A stretch of 64,000 bases of DNA from Delphinapterus leucas (taxonomy: Eukaryota; Chordata; Mammalia; Artiodactyla; Monodontidae), in assembly GCF_002288925.2 (NCBI RefSeq), contig NW_022098036.1, positions 42,323,381-42,387,380 on the forward strand. Reading direction: 5' to 3'. Of the stretch, positions 11,831 to 25,033 are shown piece after piece. Both the position numbers and the translations under genes were made by a program. Position 1 is the first letter of the stretch; each line of letters begins with the position of its first letter. Below the pieces are notes generated by a model. That model did not search any database. It was not told the DNA's origin and saw nothing but the letters and a program-made list of their open reading frames with translations.

Positions 11831-14230
11831 ATGTAAATTCAACAATAGGAAATTTAAAAATATACATCACACATAACAGGCTTTTAAAGCATCAATCAAA
11901 AAGATCATATACTTTCAAAATCTAGTCCATAAATTTGGTTCTCTCAAAGTTATGCACCGTTCTCAATTTTAAACTGTTTTTAGTATAACCTTGAATTAGA
12001 AAAGAACAAAATTTTCTTTTGTTTATGAATTGACTTGTACTATTGAACTTAAAAATATCACAGGGGCAAAATTAATAGATATGAATGTTTTATGGGGACT
12101 AGCTTCTTCTCTTAGTATAAAAATCTAAGAAAGTATCTGGGAAATAAATGCAAATAATCCCATAGAGCCCACCTTTCCCCCCAACACTTAAGCCTAAAAT
12201 TAATGGGTTTCTGTAGTGATGGAATTCAAAGGATAATAGGTAACCTTGTTTTACTTTTATCATTCCAAAATTTAGAAAAAATATTTCTCCTGACCTATTC
12301 ACAAATTTCATTTCTAAACTGATAAAGTTATTTCAGTTTCTGAATATTAGGAATTTTTACATCCTGGCTTTTAGCATAACCAAGAAGATAATAAAAACTG
12401 CTTCTCACCACGTTTATCTTTTATAAATTATCATAAATTTTATTTTGAAATGACTTTGAAATGAAAGGTAAAAACAAATTACATTGCATATATTCATAAT
12501 GTGAATATCAACTAATTTAAATTATACCGATACCTATACATACCCTCACATTCTATTGTATAGTATCTCTCAAAAATAATTTTCCTCTATTTCTCTAAAA
12601 GGGTAAAAACTAATTTTAAATATGAACCTTTATATATTTTACCTGAAGTTTTGACAGCATATATGCTGAATACCTGACAATTAAGGCCAGGCCTATGAGG
12701 GTCAGTTAACTTTTATTGTGTATGAAGAATACGCCACATGATTCAGCAACGGTGGCAATAATAATATTTAAATGTGTAATGTGTTAAAATTTTAACCTGT
12801 TTAGTGTCTACCCAGACCCGCAGCTCTCAAAAATAATCCAGATTCTGAGAAGGTAAGTTAAAGTGTGCTTGGATTACACCCTTTATGTACTAAAATATTA
12901 CTCATTACAGAGACCTGACTTTCAAGAAATGAGTAAATATCCACTCCTGACATAATAAAATTTCAATGGCCACTTGATGTCACATATTTCAAATAGCTCA
13001 ATTAAGTAAATCAAGACATAGAAGGTGGGAAATTTAGTCTCTGTAACACCTATTGTAGACTCTTTTATTAAATGTCTATTTAAGATTTTTTGCTTTTTGC
13101 ATTAAACAAGCCCAGATCTGGGGACAATGCAGCTGACTCCAAGAAGTATGACTGGTTGAAGCCTGACTTTCCCCTTTTTTCCCTCAGTTTGGTCTTAAAT
13201 GTTTGGTTTTTTGTTTTGTTTTGTTTTTTGGTATTTTTCTGAATGATATGGTAAAGCGTGATAGGATAAATTTCCCTGTTTGAATTTAAAAAACTGCCTC
13301 CTAATCAAATGCATAATTAAAAGCTTTGTAACAGCTCTTATTTTCAGGGAGGAGACACTGGAAGTTGCTTATTTTTAACAGCCTGTAAAATTACTATATA
13401 AAATTAAATAATACAGCAAAATTAAATAATACAAAACTTCTGCCCCCTGTAGACATTGTTTGCAGTCCACATTATACACAAATAGATATGGTGGTTCTGT
13501 TCCTAAGTACGAAGATGATCAACTCTCTTACCAATCTATGTGGATATAATTGTGATATTCATGTTCATGTATTTCTCAGCAACATCCTTGTTGGTCAGGT
13601 GTGAAAATAAACATGAGAAACGACTGGAGAAAGCACTACCTGATGGCAGTATCAAATCAATGCATATCTAGGATGGTAAGTTTTTACACTAATGGCCCAA
13701 TACTGAACATCTCCTTTTAGGAACAAAGTACACAATTATGATTCTCCAGATCATGTGCAAGTTCACATTCAGATTCACAAAACATCAACCTTAAAGGAAC
13801 AGAAAATCACCAACACCTAAGTGTTATTCCCTATGCGACCCTCACACTACAATGCACATTACACTTGTGTCACATTGAGATCGTCATACTGAATAAAAAT
13901 GAACATATGTTTAATTCCTGAAATTCAAACATATTTTTTCATATTAAATACCATCTTCCAACTTTGAAAAAATATGATTCAAGAAATACTCCCTAGTCCT
14001 TGGAGAAAGGATTTGAGTGAGAAATTTCAAGAAAATAAGAAGTTGCATTTTAAAAGGCTCATGTAATTATTATCCTTCCAAAGAAAGGATAGTTACAAAG
14101 CTAAGTATGATAAAAATTAGCATCAAATAAGGTTCTTTTTTCGTTTAGCATACACTCTCTTGTTATAAATAAGGGAGAAGTCTCAGAGTAGGGTAATGAT
14201 GATAAAGCATCTTATATTTTCATGGTAATG
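11831..14230. other. AT-rich unique sequence
   Basis: No gene is seen. The stretch contains a T/TTTTG-rich low-complexity stretch at about 13202-13230 and an 18-bp tandem duplication at 13400-13432 (AAAATTAAATAATAC twice, separated by AGC). The rest is not recognised. Confidence 0.55.
13400..13432 (+). repeat. 18-bp tandem duplication
   Basis: The 15-mer AAAATTAAATAATAC occurs at 13400-13414 and again at 13418-13432 with AGC between them. The copies are identical. Confidence 0.9.
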
Positions 14231-14434
14231 TTTTTTTTTTTTGCGGTACGCGGGCCCCTCACTGTTTTGGCCTCTCCCGTTGTGGGGCACAGGCTCCGGA
14301 CGCGCAGGCCCAGCGGCCATGGCCCACGGGCCCAGCCGCCCCGCGGCACATGGGATCCTCCCGGACCGGGGCATGAACCCGTGTCCCCTGCATCGGCAGG
14401 TGGACCCCCAACCACTGCGCCACCAGGGAAGCCC
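14231..14434 (-). repeat. CHR-type SINE, short cetacean form
   Basis: On the minus strand the head is GGGCTTCCCTGGTGGCGCAG, followed by the tRNA-like promoter boxes and the short body ending GGGCCCGCGTACCGC, with the A tail read as T run 14231-14242. Several CpG sites have become TpG or CpA, as expected for methylated SINE copies. I see no convincing target-site duplication, so one flank may have changed. GC-rich open frames on both strands here are not genes. Confidence 0.93.
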
Positions 14435-14463
14435 CAGAAACTGCTTATTTTTGTCTGTGATTT

Positions 14464-14710
14464 TCATTCGTTAATTCAACAAACATTACGTGCCTGTAAC
14501 ATGCTTGGAATTGGGATAAGTCTTGGGTTTATTAAAATAAAAAAGAAACAGATCTTGCTCTGACTTTGGAGGAAACATAAAAAGAAACCAAGGATTATAA
14601 TATACTGTGGTACTTGATACAATAGCAGTTATCTATAGGATAATCACGAAATGCATAGGAAAATGCAAAGGAGATGCTGTTAGTAGATGGGGTAGTGACC
14701 AGGTAAAGTA
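14464..14710 (-). repeat. L2 LINE 3'-end fragment
   Basis: In plus orientation it begins CATTCGTTAATTCAACAAAC, then ACGTGCCTGTAACATGCTTGG. That is the reverse complement of the L2 3' UTR ending in 'GCACATAGTAGGC...AATAAATGTTGAATGAATG'. Later A-rich blocks fit the 'acagacaataaacaa' region. It lies 30 bp from the SINE at 14.23-14.43 kb, so the SINE landed beside or in the L2 tail. Confidence 0.65.
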
Positions 14711-14739
14711 GGCATTTTTTTTTTCAGATCAGTTAGTAT

Positions 14740-14835
14740 TGATCACATGGCAGACACATGACAGAGTTGTGTGACTAGAAATCAAACCTCCTGATCTTCA
14801 GCCAAGTTTGCTTCCCAGTAATCCATACCACATCC
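14740..14835 (+). repeat. Possible MIR 3' fragment
   Basis: The string GTGTGACTAGAAATCAAACC, followed by CTTCAGCCAAGTTTGCTTCCC and AATCCATACCAC, matches the order of the MIR 3' part. That part runs from the 'agctagtaagtggcagagctgggattcaaaccc' block to the 'ctcttaaccactatgctat' block. It is short and diverged. Confidence 0.5.
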
Positions 14836-17800
14836 ATAAATCTAATTGGGGAAAAGTTCACTTTGATATAATGCTTCTATAAAAAGGAACCTGTTTTTAA
14901 GACCCATTAAAGCATATTATAATCCAGGAAAGAAATGACTGATAGTCTGAAAAGAAAAATAGACATTTAGTGTTCTTATGTTCAGAGACCAGAATTTAAA
15001 AAGAGAAAGTTCATGGACATTAATATATAAACCCCTATATTAAGATCACTTCACAATCAGCCTTACAGTGGTACAAGCTGAGCTGTACTCCCTTCTAATA
15101 TTCACAAGACCCAGGTACACATTGAGAAGAGTAATTGCATTTTCCAAAGCTAAACATACTGGACAGTGGGAATGGCCTTCACGCTTTTAAACAGAGATAG
15201 TAACAATTTGAATTATCTATGCTTTTAGGAAGAAACATTCTACTTTCAAAAGCCAACAATAACGTAAAGCACCAGTCACAACACGGTGAACATAGACTCA
15301 GGGCTGGGAGGGACCGTGAGTAAGAGGCTATCCTATTCGTATGTGGAGCAGGTAGAGGCCTTGGGGTGTGAATTAAAGAGTCCACTGACCCAAAATATCT
15401 CTCCCCTTTTTTTTCTGCCCATGTAACACACTCTTGACATTACCAGTCTCTGTCAAAAATGCAAGTCTATTGGAAAAGCCACAGTAAGCCGTTCTCTTCA
15501 TGCAAATTAATTTATTCTATTGACCTTCATGAAGGTAGAGATTTGAGTAAATAGAATCTGAAGAAGAATTTAAAACAAGAGAAAGAACCAAAAGTAAATA
15601 AGCATCCTAGCCCCAAAGACTTTGCAGAAGGATACAAAATGTTGGCGCAGGTGATAACCTGCTTATATCTGATTGGGGAAGTGTGAGGAGGGACGTCCTT
15701 AGAGAAATGACAGTGAGGAGACATTGGAAAAGCAACACTATTTTTCACCTTCTTCATAGGGTGCCTACTCATATAATTCTTGAGTGTTCTTACTTCACAT
15801 CCTCTTTCAGATCTTTCCACCACCCGCCCCTTTCCCACTTTCTCTACCTTCCACTTACCAAGTTTGTGTTCTAACTTTATCTCTTTCCACTCTCTTCAAT
15901 TAAGAACACAGACAGAGAACCAATCCCAAGCGTGTGTCCTGTATCAGGAGGCAGTTTATCCTGATGACAGGCAAAGAGGAGAAGAAAGCTGGTTGCCAGA
16001 ACCTACTCAAAGAATCACACTACCTATAATGAACCTTCCCTTCCACCTTCAGTCATGGATCTGGCCTCCACAGGAGGCCATCACACTGCAGAGGAGGAAA
16101 GAGACCATGTTAATCAATGACTGTATATTTTATTGTCCAAACCAGTCCACCTTCACAAGTCAAAGGGTGGGCTATGAGTAATTAACAGTGCTGCAAAACA
16201 CACGGCCAGGATTTTCCCAGCAAACCGGAACATCTCGTCACACTAGTCAGTAGCTTTGAACCACACTTGCAGTGACAATATAGACAATTCCTCTAGTCAC
16301 TTATGTGAAGGCCTGAGAATATAAAACAGACCACTGAAGTCAAGTAAAAGAACTGAGGGAAGATGCCTGCTTTTTCTTCATTGTGGTGACACCAGGTTGC
16401 CTTTCTGAATACAGTATTTAATAACAGTATAAGGATTTGGACAAATAAACCTTGAAAACACTGGTATGAAATATATCTACTTCATAAGAACATCCCCAAA
16501 TGTAATAACCATCAAGTTCTGGGTTTTAAAAATGATGTTTATTATTTTGATAGGTAAGTCCTAAAATAAGGAACTCTCTTCCAGCATCCATTTGTCTTAG
16601 GCTGCAGTGAAGATTCAAATTTGGGAATAAAAGGAAATTGGGTTGGAATTCTACAGTGTTCCATTTTACTGCATTCCTGTTGTCTTTGGAACAGTTGATG
16701 AGGGAACCCTATGTAAAAATGTATCCCCACTGAGTTACTGTCATGAGTGTGATGTTGACACACAATAAGGAATTTACTCATCCCAATGAGCTTGCACACA
16801 GCCTCTGGAGCTTAGAAAAATTTCCAACACATGTGAGCCCAGTGGCTCCAGTTGCCTCCGGAACTACCTCAGTCCAGCCATTTCCAGTGATGCACCCAGT
16901 CTCTTTTCTAGCACTTGCCTCTGGAATACCTTGTGAATGAATTGCCTTTCTTTCTCTGTCCTACTACAGCACCCATCTTTATTTATTTATGTTGTCTTTA
17001 AATGACATATTAAAAAAAACCTCATCAGCATTGCAGTGTGATATAGAAAAGTTCCAAAGAACTTTTTCATCAGAACTGGTTAATAATTCACAACCAAAAT
17101 CCTAGTTACAAAAAGTAAAGAGACTCAGCTTGGATAAGACATGACTAACAATAACTAAATTTAGAAGGCCATGGCGGGTAAGTTACTAAACAATTGTATG
17201 TGATTTCTACTAGACTGGAACAAGTTGGAAGAACCTTAAATTTTAAAGAGAAGTTTTCTGGTCGAAGGAAGTAATTTGTTGCCTGAAATATACAAAACTA
17301 TAATATTTTACCATAAATGGCTTCTCTTGGAACATTTTAAGAACAGAGTAGTCGTATTTTCTTCATTCATTTCTGAATTACCAAGAGGACAGACTTTCTA
17401 TGGCAGTGAAATTCTGTAGTGGCTTTTAAAATTTTATTCTCAAGCAGATCTTCTCACACTCTGATAATTTCTCAGTCTCATCTTACTGAATTTAACACAA
17501 AATTTAAAAATTTAAAGTATCTGAAGAAGTCACTTCCAAACAAGTTTTCTTCTAATGAATGGTTTCCAATCGTAAGCAGATATGCTCTAATAAACACATA
17601 ATATAGCAATAATTCTCCTTAAAGATAGCACCCATGTCTCTGAACCTTGTACATGAGTATTCTGCTAATATTTGATAAGTAAAGTACTGAGAAATGTGCA
17701 GATATACCTGGGAAGGAGAAAAAAAGATATTCATCCTAGGAGAGATTAGAATCCATTGTGTATTTATAATCTTGGATTAAGTTTATACATGTGAGGATTT

Positions 17801-20319
17801 TCTACAGTTGACATTTCTTGCTGGCTTACACCTTATATTATAATAATTCATTTGTATTCACAACAAATCCTCTACTTAAAGCACAAATAATCCTAAAATA
17901 ATGAATGACTGTGATTTCCTACAGAAGTCAGAGTTAAAAGAGTTTTTTTTAATGTTCTAATTATATAATCTTAAGATTCTTGGCAAACACCACAGGAGAA
18001 TTTCAGACTCACTATTCTACTATTGCTGATACGTATACTCTCACTCTGTCGCATCAAGGTTTTCTTGGTCCCTAAATTGACATTATTTAATTAAAGGATT
18101 TTTTAACTAGAAAAGTTCTGTGATAATATAGGTCCATGTAACTTGAGAGTTAGAAAAGAACATTTTAAAACATCGTTAGAAGAACAGATGTTGAAGAAAT
18201 GAATGACTTGCTGGTGAGGAACTGATAGCAAATGGAGGTAATATAATTTGCCCAAGGTGACACAGCTTGTTCTAGAAGTAGAAAAAAAGCATATTTCCTC
18301 TAGTATAGGGGCTGATACATAGTCTGGTAGTTCTTTCGACCATTCTACTTTATCCAAACTTGATTTTCAATTTCTATGATGTGACTTGGGTCTTAGAACT
18401 AGGAAAAAACTTCAGGACGGCCCCTTATTATATGTTACTGGGAGAAGTCACCGAAATTTTGATTTATCTTAAAATGAGTGATAATATACACAGTCTAGCT
18501 AACTTTCAGAGATTGCTAAAATAAATGAGGTAGAATTAGAAATATTTAATCTGTGCTAGTTGTAAGGAGGCCAAGGAAACAAAACAATAGCCAATCCAAT
18601 GTTGTATATGTTTGTCAGTGTCATGTTTGCCTTCCATAACACTACATCTCTCTTTACATTGTGTTTAGGATGATAACATTTTCTTGCAACTGATAGTAAT
18701 AGAGCCCAAGAAGCCAGGCAGAAATTAAGCTGCTACTACAAACAATTCAAGAACAGCCAAGATGTGCACTCACAGATTTTCAGAAGAGTGAATAGGCTGC
18801 CTCTGAATGTGTTTTTCAATGAACTCCAAGGCACTGCTGTTGTGAGTAGTAACTACAGGTACTTGTCTGACCTACGCACAAAAGTGGATCAGATTTGGGT
18901 ACTCATAGGGAACTGCCTGGCATTTAAATTTAACTCGCAGGCTCATCAGATGTGATTGATTTCTTGTCAGCCTAATGAAGTATAAGCTCTCATTTTCCTT
19001 ATTCATTAGCTTATGTAAATTCCTGCCAAAGTCCATTTATAGGCTTTACTTTGCTAACACATGAAACTAAGAGGTCTCCTGATGCATTTTTGCTTTGCAA
19101 GAGAGATTCCATTCCTTGGTATTACAGTTCATTATCTCTTCAATCATACTGACTTGTCTAGAATTCACGGTACACAGTGCAGGATCCAACTTTTGGTGCA
19201 GAGTTAGTATATATATATTTATTGTGAAGACTTGCTTTCTGGGGAATCATACATAAAAATTATACGTTTAAACTCCTTTCATAGTTGTTGAATTTCAAGA
19301 CAAATTTTACATAAAGAAATACATGTCTCTCATTTTACCCCCTGCCTCCTTGAAATTATAAACCCTTGATAATGAGTTTCTTCTCTCAACATCTTAATTC
19401 CTGTGTCTCCTCAGTCTTATTTAGAATGTGAATTATTATTAAACCTTCCTAGATTGCCCTTAATGTTTTTTTCCTTTTTCTTCATATGTTTTAATCCTTT
19501 AGATACAGAATTTAATTATTAAGAAATCTCCTTCTTAAGTAAGTGACCACATGTTGTAGGAATTGTCTTTCTTTTTTCTGTCCTTTCATGAATGCTGAAA
19601 AGAAATTCAAATCTCATTGTAGATAACAACTGCTTTATCCAGTTGGTTGTCTGTTGGAAAATCTTATGTTGCCACTCTATTTCAATCAATGGAAAACTCT
19701 CTCTTCTCATTACATATACATTGTCAGGATGGCACATCTCAGACAGGAAGTAAACCCTCACAGAACAGCAGCAGTTACTGTGAGTTATTTTGAACTTCTC
19801 CCTACCCTTGGTCCCCTCAGTTTTGTCTGGTTGGGATCTATTATAAAGAATAAAATGTATAAGAAAACTTATTTTTTTAAATCCTTTTTCTCGACAAAAT
19901 GAATTTCTTATCCAGAATACATCATGGATACATTAACACCATAGCAAAATGGAGTCAAGGGAAGTCTCACCAAATGAGACCTTCATAGTGTAATCAAATC
20001 AGTATCACGCATTTTCTTCTCATGCATGGGTGACCTGGACCAATGCTCTGTGGACCTTGGGCTTCTTTCTTGAGGAAGCATAGATATATTTTTCTAAGGC
20101 TAAGTAGCAAACTAGTGAAAGAGCCTCTATTCTGAGGAGTTACAGGTTTAGAAATAAAAATAGGTTAAGAAGTCCACAAGAAAATCATGATTGTTAAATC
20201 CTAATGACTGAGGGATACTTAATCATTATAAGTATAATGTACTTGTCGTATATGTCAGACCTTATGGAGTAAATCATATGGAGAATATTTACACCCTCCA
20301 TTGAAATGACCTTTTGTGC
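14836..20319. other. Mostly unique sequence, no gene seen
   Basis: This 5.5 kb has moderate AT content. Open frames reach 133 codons at 15780-16181 but overlap others on the opposite strand and show no recognisable domain. A weak MIR-like piece lies near 18.13-18.26 kb (TTTGCCCAAGGTGACACAGC). I see no splice-flanked exon I could defend. Confidence 0.5.
18130..18265 (+). repeat. Weak MIR-like fragment
   Basis: The diagnostic MIR string TTTGCCCAAGGTGACACAGC is present at about 18250, next to CTTGTTCTAGAAGTAG. Upstream similarity is poor, so only the 3' portion is supportable. Confidence 0.5.
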
Positions 20320-20445
20320 TGCTGACTTTTGAAACTCCTGTCCTATTGGCCTCACAGCCCCAGAGATAACACTTGTCCTTACATAGAGCTAATGCTTAAA
20401 TTAGTAATAAACAGTCAAATAAATGAGTGAATGAATGAATGAACC
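20320..20445 (+). repeat. Possible L2 3' end with (TGAA)n tail
   Basis: The element ends in AATAAATGAGTGAATGAATG, the typical tetranucleotide tail of L2 elements. It is preceded by a degenerate CACAGCCCCAGAGATAAC block. The tail is clear, but the body is too diverged to be certain. Confidence 0.45.
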
Positions 20446-21159
20446 ATATTTCCTGAGGTTAAAAAATAATAATAAAAGAATTTTACAGACTCTAGCCAGA
20501 TGGATAATTGGTCTGACAACAGTGACAGTTATTTTGTTCTGAGGCCAAGAGCATGGAGGATAAAAGAAAAAGAACAAGTATGTTTAGAAAAGAGACACAA
20601 ACCTAGAAACAAAAACCACTTAAAGGCATTTAAACTAATTATGTCATTTCAAAAGAGAAATTAACATATTCAAATCCACACTGACTATATGAGAATCTTC
20701 CACTGTGGGTGAGGAAACAGGTCCGGGTTTTAAAATTCGTGCTGGAGTAATGTGACTCAAACAAAAACTGCAAGGGGACCAATAGACTTTTTTCCATCCT
20801 TATATGTGGCTGGCAGAAAGCAAGTCACAAAAAGAGAGAAAATAATTTGCTCTGAAAATAAAGTTTAACTGCAGTTTTCAACTCCAGTTAGTGGTTTGGC
20901 TTGATTCTATAACCTTTCAGGAAAATAAATGGTATCATTTATAAAATGTTTAGCATTCTCCAAGCAGCACAATAAACAATGAGTGAAAAAGAAGAGACGT
21001 CAACAAGTAAATGTTAAACCTTACACCATATAACATCTCAATAATTGCACATGTTGGTGGGAGTAGAAATAAACACAGTCCATCTGTCACATTCCACTTA
21101 ATCTATTCACAGAGTTGAAGCCTCTGTGAAAATCCACTTTCCTCTCAAAGCTGTCAGAG

Positions 21160-21310
21160 GGGAATTACGATGCTTATATTCCTGTCCCAACTCTGCCAGT
21201 GAGCATATGACAGTCATCAAGCTATTTAACTTCTCTGAGCTTTAAAGCCTGGTCTCTGTAAAATGAGAGAGTCCAAATGATTTCTAAGATGCCTTCCGTC
21301 TCTAGACAGT
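21160..21310 (+). repeat. MIR/MIR3-like fragment
   Basis: Ordered matches occur to the MIR middle region: CCTGTCCCAACTCTGCCAGT, then TATTTAACTTCTCTGAGCTT, then CTGTAAAATGAGAGAGTCCA, then ATGATTTCTAAGATGCCTTC. Here the 'xxTCATCTGTAAAATGxGG' block is recognisable. Orientation is plus. Confidence 0.65.
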
Positions 21311-23019
21311 ATTTTGTTTTAGTTACAGAAATTAATTAAAAGGCCAGAATGCTTGCCTACAGATTCACAAATAGTCAACAAAAGTGATTAGTCTTTTCTC
21401 TTCATTCTAGGTGCCATCATGTAAATTTGTCATTAATTCATCAGAATCAGACAAAGTAGTCCAAACTCACCATTGAGCCATTCACATCTCTCTTTCTGGC
21501 TTTTTCGTCTTCGATGAAGTGACCTATCGTTTATTCACTCTACCCTTAAATTTTCCCTCCTTCCCGGATTCCAAGCCTAGTTTCCCAAAGGAAAGTAAAA
21601 AACAGCTGGAATATATTGAATTCCTTACTAGTAAATTTTTATTAAACTTGCCCTAATAGCATCTTTGTTGTTGCTTTCGGTAATAGCTTTCGGTAATAAC
21701 ATGTCCCAGAGACATAAGAATTTAGGATTCATATGATAGAGCCCATAGCTGTTGGAATTCTGTTTAATTGATATTGACTTCCCAGTAGTAAACATTATTT
21801 TCATCATAGATATTATCTTCACTGTCATCATCTTTGCCATTAATCTCTGCACATCCTGCTTTTTTTCTATGATGTCTAAAAAGATATTATGCATATTAGG
21901 CAAAAGCCAGGGCTTTTCTCTTGGCAACATAATTCCCTTCTTGGGAACCAACTGTCTGCTGAAAACTGAGTGGGAAATCAAATGATCATTTGCCTTTGGA
22001 TTTTGCATATGACTGCTCTTGAGCTGCTATGATGCAAATGTAGAAAAATGACCCATCTCAAACAAATCAGGTCACATTATCCCACTCTTAAGACTGAACC
22101 TCAGATGTTTTCTTAAGTATCTGAACCTGAGAGTATACAACTGTTCTCTTTCTAGTAAGGAAAGTGCAGTAAGAAATGAGATTGGTCTGTATTAGGTTTC
22201 ATCTAAGTGCTTCCTGATTAAAAAGGGTTAGGCAAGTTAAGAAAAAGAATGAAAAGGTTATTGACACATCTCATTCTCTCCCTCTCCTTTCCAACTGTAC
22301 TAGCCATATTTTACAATGGGGAACACACCAAATTTAAACTTCATCTGATTCAGAAGTTCATCAAGGCCCGTCTTGGTTGAATTTTTCCAAAATCGTCTCA
22401 AAAGCCATCTTTTGAATTCACACCCCAAGCTGCTGATCTGACTTCCAGTCTCAATCATTTTACCAAGGAGTTGTGACTGCCTGAGTGACAAGATTTCAGG
22501 AGCTCCAGGAAAACCAGCTGTTCCAAATGATATTTTAGCTCCAGCTGATGTATGGGTGATATTGTATAGAGCTCCACTACTTTAATAAGATTTTTTATCT
22601 TTATGAAAATAGTCACCCAGCCAGTGAAATAAGGTGAAACAAAGAAATAAAAGTCATAAAGGATTGAAAGGGAGCAATAATTAGGCCTCCTTTCTTCACT
22701 CTCCTTGGTCTCCCAGGGGTTAACAGCCCCAGATGTCGTCAGTTAGTTCATCCTTAGTGTATATGTTTGTTTCCCTAACTAGACAGGCATTTTTTTGACC
22801 AAGAAACAAATATTTATTGAATGAATTTACAACCAATTCTGTTGAATTAACTCACACATTAGGCTCACACAAACATCCAAATTAATACATACAGACATAT
22901 TCTGATAGACACTCTAACATAAAATAAACACTTGTGATGGGTATTTTTCTAGTTTTCTCCCCATAGCCTTTCTCCTTAAAATAGAGCTTAATTTCCAACC
23001 CCTACCCCCTTGGGGAAGT
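21311..23019. other. Unique sequence, no gene supported
   Basis: Apart from the unrecognised frame at 21628-22008, I see nothing identifiable. A short string TATTTATTGAATGAATTTAC near 22811 resembles an L2 tail but is too short to call. Confidence 0.5.
21628..22008 (-). pseudogene. Unrecognised 126-codon frame, possible processed fragment
   Basis: A minus-strand frame of 126 codons spans this AT-rich segment. I do not recognise the product. Another minus-strand frame here reads as an acidic stretch (DDDSEDNIYDEN), which may indicate a decayed, frameshifted coding remnant, but this is speculation. Near its 3' end a 13-bp unit GCTTTCGGTAATA is duplicated in tandem (21673-21685 and 21686-21698). 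No poly(A) tract or target-site duplication was found, and the frame could simply be chance. Confidence 0.15.
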
Positions 23020-23024
23020 AGTAC

Positions 23025-23290
23025 ATTAGTTAATAATACTATTTTCCCAGACTCTTTGCAGCTAAGGTGGAAATGTGACCCAGTTCTGGCCAGTAGATAC
23101 TAGTAAAAGTTGCTGGTAGAGCATCTGTGAACCCTTGGTGAAGGGGACAGATGTAGACAGGCAAAATTCTTAAGCATAGAGAACACGTCTTATTAATTGT
23201 ACCAACCCCTGACCCTTTCTTTCTAACTCTCCTTTCCTCCACTGACCAAGAAGTGTACCTGGCATATACTAAGTGCTCTACAAATGTATA
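23025..23290 (+). repeat. Old interspersed repeat, same family as 55.04 and 58.68 kb
   Basis: The block TTGCAGCTAAGGTGGAAATG, then TGACCCAGTTCTGGCCAGTA, resembles sequences at about 55.2 kb (ACAGGGCCATGTACCC...TCCTGGCTAATGAAATGTGACC) and 58.74 kb (GGGGCCATGTGACTAGTTCTGG). All three share the layout 'ggccatgtgac...gttctggccaatg'. This copy is truncated or decayed downstream. I recognise it as a common mammalian repeat but cannot name the family confidently. Confidence 0.55.
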
Positions 23291-25033
23291 CAATTGAATC
23301 AAATTAAATGGAATTCAGTTTTTGGTTTTCTTTTCAGCCCTGATTTTCACTCAGTATCTCAATATGAAGAATGTGAAAGACTCTAAACTTGCTTTGGAGA
23401 TTAATAATGAAAGAGATAATCTGGTATACTTTGTTATTACTAGCCAGCCCTTGGTACCAACTACAAAATTTCTCCAATGGCTAGTGAGGGCTTTCTTGTT
23501 TATTAAACTATTGATTTTCCACAAGGGATAATCTATTCTGAGAAGTTCTGAATACTTTACAGTTCACCAAGTTTTCTTGGACTATGCTTTTAGGATTTCA
23601 CTGATAGAAGAGCATCAGGCTATTCCTCTTCTGAGTGTGCTCACAGATACCCTGTCCAAAGAGTCAGAATAGCATAACCCCAATTTCAAAGGTACTGATT
23701 GGCAAATACAAAATTCCTTTAATAGAGGTTAGGATATTATTTCTCCCAAGAAAAGAGCACTAGTAAAGAATATAGAATAATACAGTTTTAAAATATAAAT
23801 ATAGCCATTAGTTTGTCACTACTTTTAGCATAAATGGGGACATAATATTTTCAAACTCATATTATTAAAGTCTGGAAAGACTCAATACCCAAAAGAGAGA
23901 CCACTACTTTGACTTCCCTGGTCATACCTTGTTAATTTATGCCTTTTATTTTTAACATTCATTTCCATAACCCCCACTTAACATTTATCTGAGATATCTG
24001 ATCCTTTCTTTTTGTATAATAAAGAAGACAAAATAACCAACTTCACTCTTGCTATTAGAGCAAGGTTCGCACTAATTGGGCTCATCTAAACTTTTAACAA
24101 TCTACCTGGAGAAAATTTAATTGATAATTAAAAGCAATTCCGATCATCACCCCAAAAGACTTTTAAAAAATACATGAAAAACATATGGCTCTTTGCTTGG
24201 ATTAAAAGAAAGAGAAAGAGAGAGAAAAAGAGAATTAAAAAAAAATTAAGTACAATTAGGTAGAAAGACGACCTCAATAGCTTAAGTCGAAGCTTACCGT
24301 GTTACTGAGATGAATGAAATCTATTACATGAAGTCCTCTTTCATGGCTAAATTAGCTTTTACACACTCATATTGATCACCCCACCTGCAGGAACAGCATT
24401 TCACATGATTATTGTCTATCCAAACAGTGCAAATACCAAAGACTACCCCCTTAGAGGAAGACCAATTAGACCTCCCTTGTTTTTCATCAGTAAATATACA
24501 ACACACAACCAGGTTCTTCAGCAGACAGACAAATGATCCTTATTCTTCATAAACTTACATTCCTCAACAGGGACTTTTCACACAGTATCAGTAGGACCAA
24601 AAGGGGTCTCTTTATAAACTTAATGCATCGTTTAAGCTCATAAATTACATGTAAATATTATGTGTGTGTATCTATGTTCATTTTCTTGAAAGAAGGTCTG
24701 AAGCTTTCACTCGATTCTCTAAGGAGTTGATGACCACAAATTTGAAGAATGACTTCCCTCTGTGAACAGGTAGCACCATTGGGCCAGAAGAGCTAAGCAA
24801 CTGCATCATGTTGGTCAGAACTCAGTGGGAAGCTCCTCTCTCCTAAGCTATTTCTTCTTAAACTTCAAAAATCACTAAATTCTTAAAAACAGCAGGTCTG
24901 GAGTGGGGTCTAATATTCTTAATTTCCAACAAGCCTCCAGGGAATGTTGATGTTGCTTGTCCATGAACCACACTTTGAGTAGAAAGGTCTGTGCTTCATG
25001 TCAAATAAGCCCTTAATCAGTCATAGGCTAATC
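23291..25033. other. Unique sequence with a purine-rich tract
   Basis: No gene is seen. A GA/GAAA-rich tract lies at about 24204-24235, followed by an A run. Open frames are under 70 codons. Confidence 0.5.
24204..24250 (+). repeat. Purine-rich low-complexity tract
   Basis: AAAAGAAAGAGAAAGAGAGA is followed by further GA and A runs. This is simple-sequence DNA. Confidence 0.85.

Noticed and set aside
14183..14563. Frames up to 113 codons on both strands
   Set aside because: They are SINE-derived, with the same repeated peptide pattern as elsewhere.
15527..16181. Overlapping frames of 103 and 133 codons on opposite strands
   Set aside because: Neither has a recognisable domain, they compete for the same DNA, and no splice or start context favours either.
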